From JAXDLH01 sp034666705 (GTDB lineage Bacteria; Chloroflexota; UBA6077; SHYK01): a stretch of 10,681 nucleotides of DNA. The translations under genes were made by a program, and so were the position numbers. The stretch spans positions 1 through 10,681 of the forward strand of contig JAXDLH010000171.1 of the NCBI GenBank assembly GCA_034666705.1. Direction: 5' to 3'. Positions within the stretch are counted from its first letter, which is position 1; each line of letters begins with the position of its first letter. The notes beneath the pieces were generated by a model. That model ran no database searches, was not told the origin of the DNA, and was given only the letters and a program-made list of their open reading frames with translations. Shown one piece after another: positions 6,417-10,681 of the stretch.

Positions 6417-6464
6417 GGGACGTCCGCAACGCAAGATTCATAGCCGAGCGACGGAACGCGTGCG

Positions 6465-6920
6465 TCAGCGGGCGAGGCGCGGCAGCGGCGTGCCACCGGG
6501 TTCGCGGGCACGTTCGAGTGCTTCGCGGGGGAGCTCCCAGAACGCCTCCAACTCGTTGCCGTCGGGATCGAGGAACATCACATTGCACTGGCGATCGCTG
6601 TAGCCGGTGATGCGTGCGCCGCTCGCAACAAGCCGCAGATGGAATTGCTCGAGCTCAGCGAAGGATGCCATCTCCCAGGCCATGTGATACATCCCCACGC
6701 GCTCCGGATCCGGGTCGGCCGCGCTCTCGGGGAGCGAGAAGAGGGCCAACTCATGCGAAGCGTCCGCACGAATACCGAGGAACGCCGCGCTGGCGCGGCG
6801 ATTGCGCAGCGTGAGCCCGACGACCTCGGTATAAAACTCCAGGGCCCGATCGAGGTTGCGAACGCGCAACGCCACGTGACTGAGCTGTCGCGGGACTCCT
6901 TGCAGGGGTGTCTTCGGCAC
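6465..6920 (-). CDS. Single-domain VOC protein (glyoxalase/extradiol dioxygenase type)
   Basis: This encodes 151 residues from GTG 6920, which has GAGGAG six bases upstream; longer frames upstream overlap the previous gene and lack such a site. It is one VOC unit of two beta-alpha-beta-beta-beta modules. The 2-His-1-carboxylate metal triad appears intact: H15 in LSHVALRV, H79 in MYHMAWEM, and E125 in DGNELEAFW. The motifs RNLDRALEFYTEVVGL and FLDPDGNELE are typical of catechol 2,3-dioxygenase-like members, so Fe(II)-dependent ring cleavage is possible, as is isomerase or lyase chemistry. It is the last gene of the operon, 34 bases after the triple-VOC gene, and converges with the peptidase gene (48-base gap, no clear terminator). 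The fold is sure; the substrate is unknown. Confidence 0.88.
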   Translation of the reverse strand: MPKTPLQGVPRQLSHVALRVRNLDRALEFYTEVVGLTLRNRRASAAFLGIRADASHELALFSLPESAADPDPERVGMYHMAWEMASFAELEQFHLRLVASGARITGYSDRQCNVMFLDPDGNELEAFWELPREALERAREPGGTPLPRLAR

Positions 6921-6954
6921 ATCAATCTCCTCTCTGCGGGAATGTGCGGGCGGC

Positions 6955-8307
6955 TCAGGCGGCGCAGTCGAGCTGAGCGAAATTGCCATCGGGGTCCCGC
7001 ATGAAGAGGCGCCGGCCGGCGCGCACGAAGCGCAGCTTGAAGGCGGCCAGCGCCTCGGCCGCCTGCGCCGCCGAGAGTGCCGTGCGGAGCACCATGCGCG
7101 GTGTCCCCTTGACCATCTCCTCGCGCGGCTCCTGGCGAACTGCCGTGGCGCTGGTGAGTGCAAGCCTCGTGGCGCCAAACGCGACGAAGAGCTGGCCGTT
7201 GGGAAACGCGGTGCGGGTCGCATCCCAACGAGCCCGGCCGGCTTCGTAGCGCGTCCACGGCGCGCGGGGATCCGTGCCGTCGACCGCCGTCCTGGCCGCG
7301 GCGCGGTCCTCGGCTCGCCACCCGTGGTAGTAATCGACCCGGCCGCCCAGTGCCGTCACATACGTATGCTCGGCGTAGTCGAGGTTATAGACCTCGATCG
7401 CCACGTGGTCGAGAAGTTGGCGCGCGTCGGCGCTAGGAATCAACTGCACGCGATTGCCGCTCGGATCGTCGACGTATACGCCGAGGGTGCGCTCGTCCGG
7501 GTGGTCATCCTGCCAGCGGTGCACGGGGTGCCCGGCTGACTCCAGGTCCTCGACCAACCCTTCGAGCTGACTCGCCGGCACCTGGTACGCCTGGTGATAG
7601 CCGCTATCACGGAACGTGCGCGGGCGCTGCCGCAGCTCCAGCTCGACCGACTGGGCTCCGCGTTGGTAGACGAGACGACGCTCGGTAGCACGCCATTCGC
7701 CCGAAGCAAGGTCGAAGATCGGCGCGTAGAAGGCGCGCGCCCGGGCGAGATCGTCGACCTCGAGCACCACGCCAGCCACGGCCTCGACCGCGACCCCGGG
7801 GAGGCCCGCATAGTTGGCCACGGTCGTGCCCACCACCGAGCGTCCCACGAGCGGCGCCGGATTGAAGCCAGTATCCTCATCGCGCCGCCAACAGATCTCG
7901 AAGAAGTTGCCACTATTGTCGCGCACGTAGATCGACTCGCCGAGCGGCCCGGCAACTGGGTGCTCGAGTGGCCCCTCGAACGGGATTCCTCGCTCCGCGA
8001 AGCGCGCGACCAACGCCGCGAACTGCGCGCGGGACGTGGCGAATGCATGGCGCGGCTCGCCGCCCTCGACGCCACCGCGGAGTTGGCCGATTGGAGGCAT
8101 GGTCCAGCCGGGCGGGTAGGGAAAGGTGACCATCATGAAGTCGCCGACCATCTCGTGCGGGTGCGGCGCGCCGCCGCGGCGGTTGGCGTAGGCGCGCTCG
8201 CCGGTCACAAGGCGCTGCGACCCCAGCACCTCTTGCATCGTCTCCGCCAGCTCCCGGGTATCGGCCGCCAGTACCCCGCAGTGGCTGATGCTCTCGATGT
8301 CCGCCAT
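6955..8307 (-). CDS. Triple-VOC-domain protein, one intact metal site
   Basis: This encodes 450 residues from ATG 8307, with AGGGAG nine bases upstream inside the previous gene. Three VOC units follow one another. Unit 1 (about 4-143) has a full candidate triad: H9 in SHCGVLA, H87 in PRHAFA and E137 in NFFEICW. Unit 2 (about 176-292) starts VAGVVLEVDDLARARAFY with no first His, has H238, and ends SGNRVQLI with Gln in place of Glu. Unit 3 (about 298-448) keeps H301 in DHVAIEV, but ends PDGNFAQLDC with Gln again. One VOC unit normally needs a partner, as in two-domain extradiol dioxygenases with one catalytic and one structural unit; three in a row is less common. Only unit 1 looks catalytic. 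It starts two bases after the VOC-Rieske stop, so translation is probably coupled. Confidence 0.85.
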   Translation of the reverse strand: MADIESISHCGVLAADTRELAETMQEVLGSQRLVTGERAYANRRGGAPHPHEMVGDFMMVTFPYPPGWTMPPIGQLRGGVEGGEPRHAFATSRAQFAALVARFAERGIPFEGPLEHPVAGPLGESIYVRDNSGNFFEICWRRDEDTGFNPAPLVGRSVVGTTVANYAGLPGVAVEAVAGVVLEVDDLARARAFYAPIFDLASGEWRATERRLVYQRGAQSVELELRQRPRTFRDSGYHQAYQVPASQLEGLVEDLESAGHPVHRWQDDHPDERTLGVYVDDPSGNRVQLIPSADARQLLDHVAIEVYNLDYAEHTYVTALGGRVDYYHGWRAEDRAAARTAVDGTDPRAPWTRYEAGRARWDATRTAFPNGQLFVAFGATRLALTSATAVRQEPREEMVKGTPRMVLRTALSAAQAAEALAAFKLRFVRAGRRLFMRDPDGNFAQLDCAA

Positions 8308-8309
8308 CT

Positions 8310-9161
8310 CTACAAACTCCCTGGCGCGCTCAGCGCCCCGCTCCGTGGCTGCGCCGCCTGGGCCGGCTCGTAGCTGCTGCGATTCACGGTCCGGTTGGTG
8401 TCCACGAGGACGTGCCCCGCGGGGTCGAAGGAGACTGGATGCAGCCGCAACGGCACACCTGCATGATTGCCCGGGTACGGTTCAGGGAGGCCGCAGCGGT
8501 CGAACGTCGCGTCGTGGTTCGGGCAGGCGAAATGCCAGTGCTCCTTCTGGTATACGACCTGGCCGTTCATGTGCGTACACCAGCGGCTGAGCGCCAGGAA
8601 GCCGTCGCCCAGTCGAACCAAGAAAAACTTCCCCTGGTCGAACAGCACGACCTGCCCGACGTGGTAGCGCGCGGCTGGGCCGCAGTCGACGACACCCACG
8701 CCCTGCGAGACGACCTGATCGGCGTCCGGATCGAGCGTTTGGAGCTGCAGGCGGTGCCCGTCGGGATCGAGCACGTCGATGCTGTACTCGTCGAAAGGCC
8801 GGCTGCCTTCGTGCGTATCCCCAGCCTCATAGCCCAGTGACCGCAACCGCTCATAAGCGCGGCGGTACTGGCTCGGGGTCAACATAAAGCCCTGGTGGAT
8901 GTTGGTGTGCGGCGGCCGCTGGAAAGTCGGGTTTTCCACGAGGATGATGAGCTGGCCCGTGTTCATTCGCAGGACGGTGTGCGGCGCAGGCTCGGCGGTC
9001 AGGTCGCGGCCGAGCAAGTCCGTGGCGAGCACGTCCCGATACCACGCCTCTGACCGGTCGAGATCGCTCACCCCGAAGACAATGTGACTGAAGCGCGTCG
9101 CACCCTCGGCGGCGTAGATCGGCAGGCGGTCAGACTCGTTTGGGAGTCGGGCGGTTTCCAT
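8310..9161 (-). CDS. VOC-Rieske [2Fe-2S] fusion protein
   Basis: This encodes 283 residues from ATG 9161, chosen for AGGAG six bases upstream; ATG 9191 overlaps the M24 stop codon and lacks a good site. Residues about 22-142 are a VOC unit: H26 in SHIVFGVSDLDRSEAWY, H89 in NIHQGFM, and Q139 in PDGHRLQLQ where a metal-binding Glu is usual. Residues about 165-257 are a Rieske domain with C195-T-H197, fifteen residues, then C213-P-N-H216, the complete two-Cys, two-His ligand set for a [2Fe-2S] cluster. The tail is Pro/Ala/Ser-rich. A Rieske cluster can pass electrons to an iron oxygenase; joining one to a VOC fold suggests an oxygenase that needs reduction, or a ferredoxin-like partner of the adjacent VOC proteins. 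No reductase or large Rieske oxygenase alpha subunit is in view. The domain calls are firm; the role is inferred. Confidence 0.88.
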   Translation of the reverse strand: METARLPNESDRLPIYAAEGATRFSHIVFGVSDLDRSEAWYRDVLATDLLGRDLTAEPAPHTVLRMNTGQLIILVENPTFQRPPHTNIHQGFMLTPSQYRRAYERLRSLGYEAGDTHEGSRPFDEYSIDVLDPDGHRLQLQTLDPDADQVVSQGVGVVDCGPAARYHVGQVVLFDQGKFFLVRLGDGFLALSRWCTHMNGQVVYQKEHWHFACPNHDATFDRCGLPEPYPGNHAGVPLRLHPVSFDPAGHVLVDTNRTVNRSSYEPAQAAQPRSGALSAPGSL

Positions 9162-9190
9162 GGCGTTCTCCTGGGTCTGGCTTTGCGTCA

Positions 9191-10414
9191 TCAGAAGCCG
9201 ACGTTGTAGGCCGCAAAGTCGAAGCTGCGCGTCCCGAGGCGCTGGGCGCCGTTCGCGGTGACCACCACCGAGTCGCCGATGCGTGCCACGTCGCCGCGGC
9301 CGTCTCGATCCACCGCCGGTCGCACGATGAACACATTGCCTTCCTGAAGCGGCCGATTCGCGAGCTGCGGTGACGGACCCGACGGCCGGATAAGGGGCCC
9401 GTCGTCGCCCAGGCCCCGCCCGTGCAGCCCGAGCCGCGCCTCCCAGCCCCCTACAGCGGGCGTGGCAGCGCACGCCGTCATCAGCTCACCGAAGGTGACC
9501 CCCGGCCGCATCGCGGCGACCGCCCGCTCGAACGCGTCCACGGCTACGGCCCAGGCGTCGCGGCACGCCGCGGGCACCTGGCCCACGTACGTCGACTGGT
9601 CGATCTGGGCGGTATAGCCGGCCCAACGGCCCTCGATCTCGGCGAGGATCACATCGCCAGCCTGGACGATGCGGCCAGTGGGCTGGGTCAAGTGCGGATA
9701 CACGTCCCCTACCGGGCCGGACAACCAGCCGATTGCGAAGGGCAGCGAGCCACCCCGCTCGACCTCCGCAGCGAGCATCGCCGCATAGCAGCGAGCCTCA
9801 GCCACGCCGGGCCGCACCGTCGTCAGCAGCGCCCGCTGGGCAGCTTCCGCCAATGCTTCTCCGCGGGCGAGGAACGCGATCTCCTCTTCACCCTTGACCA
9901 TGCGCGCCTCGGCGAGTACTTCAGTGGCGCTCACGATTTTCGCTTGTGGGAAGGCGGCCAGGATCCCCGACACCACGGCGTATGGCGCTACGCCGTCCGG
10001 GGCGCGCATGTACAGCAAGCGGCTCGCGGTGAGCCCGCAGATACCGATCGTGGCATGCGCGGCACCGACCTCCTCGAGCGCCTCGACAATGTGTGCTGCG
10101 GTGGGCCGGTCGGGGGTGCGCACGTCCTCCATCCAGTGGGGAACCAGCTTGGAGCTGCGCCCGCCGAAGCCGACCACCTTGCCCTCACGCGGGAAAACGC
10201 ACGCGGCATTCTCGCCGTTGAGCCCAAATTGGGTCAGATAGCGTGCGTCCGCCTGGTGCTTATCGTGGCTGCCGGTGTTCGGAGCGGCCACCAGTACATC
10301 GATTCCCTGGTCGGCCATCAACTGGCGGAGGCGTCCCCAGCGGCGGTCGCGCTCGGGGATGGAGAAGCTGGGCAGCGCGCGCTCGCCAATTGCGGTTTCG
10401 CTCACAGCCATCAT
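9191..10414 (-). CDS. M24 / creatinase-fold hydrolase with altered metal site
   Basis: This encodes 407 residues. ATG 10414 overlaps the upstream TGA as ATGA, with GGAGG four bases ahead; the adjacent ATG 10411 is also possible. The N-terminal creatinase-like domain spans about 20-165 (IPERDRRWGRLRQLMADQGI, then DARYLTQFG). The pita-bread catalytic domain spans about 172-395, opening with MVKGEEEI, the usual RMxKsxxEI entry. Typical metal ligands are Asp, Asp, His, Glu, Glu. Here the matching sites read E259 (LAEIEG), Q270 (YTAQID), H331 (LHGRGLG), R365 (FIVRPAV) and G380 (RIGDSV), so only His is kept. It is thus unlikely to be a normal Xaa-Pro dipeptidase. Metal-free relatives such as creatinase and ectoine hydrolase cleave C-N bonds of small molecules, a better model. 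It sits after an ABC solute-binding gene and before the VOC genes. Confidence 0.85.
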   Translation of the reverse strand: MMAVSETAIGERALPSFSIPERDRRWGRLRQLMADQGIDVLVAAPNTGSHDKHQADARYLTQFGLNGENAACVFPREGKVVGFGGRSSKLVPHWMEDVRTPDRPTAAHIVEALEEVGAAHATIGICGLTASRLLYMRAPDGVAPYAVVSGILAAFPQAKIVSATEVLAEARMVKGEEEIAFLARGEALAEAAQRALLTTVRPGVAEARCYAAMLAAEVERGGSLPFAIGWLSGPVGDVYPHLTQPTGRIVQAGDVILAEIEGRWAGYTAQIDQSTYVGQVPAACRDAWAVAVDAFERAVAAMRPGVTFGELMTACAATPAVGGWEARLGLHGRGLGDDGPLIRPSGPSPQLANRPLQEGNVFIVRPAVDRDGRGDVARIGDSVVVTANGAQRLGTRSFDFAAYNVGF

Positions 10415-10681
10415 GATCCCTCCACGTCCCATTGCGACGCGTTCCAGGCGGCCGTCGAGCCCACCGCGCGTCCTCCCATGCCATGAATGCGATTCGCGAT
10501 GAGCATCGGCTCGACCTGGTAGAAGAGCGGCATTTGCGGCAACTGGTCCGAGATCAGGTGAATCACGTCGCTGAGCACCTGGGTGCGCTCCGCCTTCGGC
10601 ACCGTCAACTGCAAGCGATCCACGAGTGCGTCGAACTCAGGGCTCTGGTATCGGCTGACATTGCCGCTCACCTTCGACCGG
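10411..10681 (-). CDS. ABC transporter family-5 solute-binding protein, C-terminal end (runs off right edge)
   Basis: Only the last 89 or so residues are in the window; the frame is open to the right edge, so a GTG at 10671 is not a true start. The pattern is that of the C-terminal lobe of peptide/nickel/opine-type (SBP family 5, DppA/OppA-like) binding proteins: SRYQSPEFDALVDRL, then AERTQVLSDVIHLISDQLPQ and MPLFYQVEPMLIANRIHGM. The family is secreted or lipid-anchored and delivers oligopeptides, opines or other small organics to a membrane permease. The stop codon overlaps the ATG of the M24 gene by four bases, so they are translationally coupled. Permease and ATPase genes would be expected further right, outside the window. 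Confidence 0.88.
   Translation of the reverse strand, partial: RSKVSGNVSRYQSPEFDALVDRLQLTVPKAERTQVLSDVIHLISDQLPQMPLFYQVEPMLIANRIHGMGGRAVGSTAAWNASQWDVEGS

Noticed and set aside
6417..6464. Terminator between the convergent peptidase and VOC genes
   Set aside because: No convincing hairpin or T-run was found in the 48 bases.
6955..8373. Long plus-strand frames opposite the VOC genes
   Set aside because: They are antisense frames common in high-GC DNA; they show no domains, and the minus-strand frames have VOC motifs and ribosome sites.
9422..10486. Plus-strand frame of 354 codons
   Set aside because: It is antisense to the M24 gene, rich in His/Arg/Gly, with no recognisable domain.

Overview
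The window is high-GC bacterial DNA with eleven protein-coding genes, two of them cut by the window edges. No rRNA, tRNA, CRISPR array, insertion sequence or phage gene was seen. The gene mix is a BON-type stress protein, a YggT-like membrane protein, DUF3105, YihY, a bacterial G1 (glutamic) peptidase lipoprotein, and many vicinal-oxygen-chelate (VOC) proteins next to a family-5 ABC solute-binding protein. It resembles Chloroflexota of the Thermomicrobia/Sphaerobacter type. That placement is inference from gene content and style; there is no marker gene here.

Left part (1-3000). A BON-like protein gene runs left out of the window on the minus strand. It is divergent from a plus-strand pair encoding a YggT-like membrane protein and a CPBP-like membrane protein whose protease motifs are partly lost. 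Next come a small MerR/excisionase-type HTH protein and a stand-alone response-regulator receiver protein. The YggT-like and receiver genes share a nearly identical promoter block: an extended -10 TGCTAGGCT preceded at fixed distance by TTCGATAG. They are therefore probably co-regulated. An imperfect stem-loop follows the receiver gene.

Middle part (3130-6416). On the minus strand lie a DUF3105 membrane-anchored protein, which lacks the family's usual His/Glu/His motif, and a YihY/BrkB-type six-helix membrane protein with a recognisable promoter. Divergent from these is a secreted lipoprotein that joins an NTF2-like domain to a G1 glutamic peptidase domain.

Right part (6465-10681). A tightly packed minus-strand operon reads, in transcription order: the end of a peptide/opine-type ABC solute-binding protein, an M24/creatinase-fold hydrolase with four of five metal ligands replaced, a VOC-Rieske [2Fe-2S] fusion, a three-domain VOC protein with only one intact metal triad, and a single-domain VOC protein. 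Gene gaps are -4, 29, 2 and 34 bases. The layout suggests uptake of a small molecule, its hydrolysis, and oxidative or ring-cleavage chemistry. The substrate cannot be read from the sequence. This operon is the best candidate here for an undescribed pathway.
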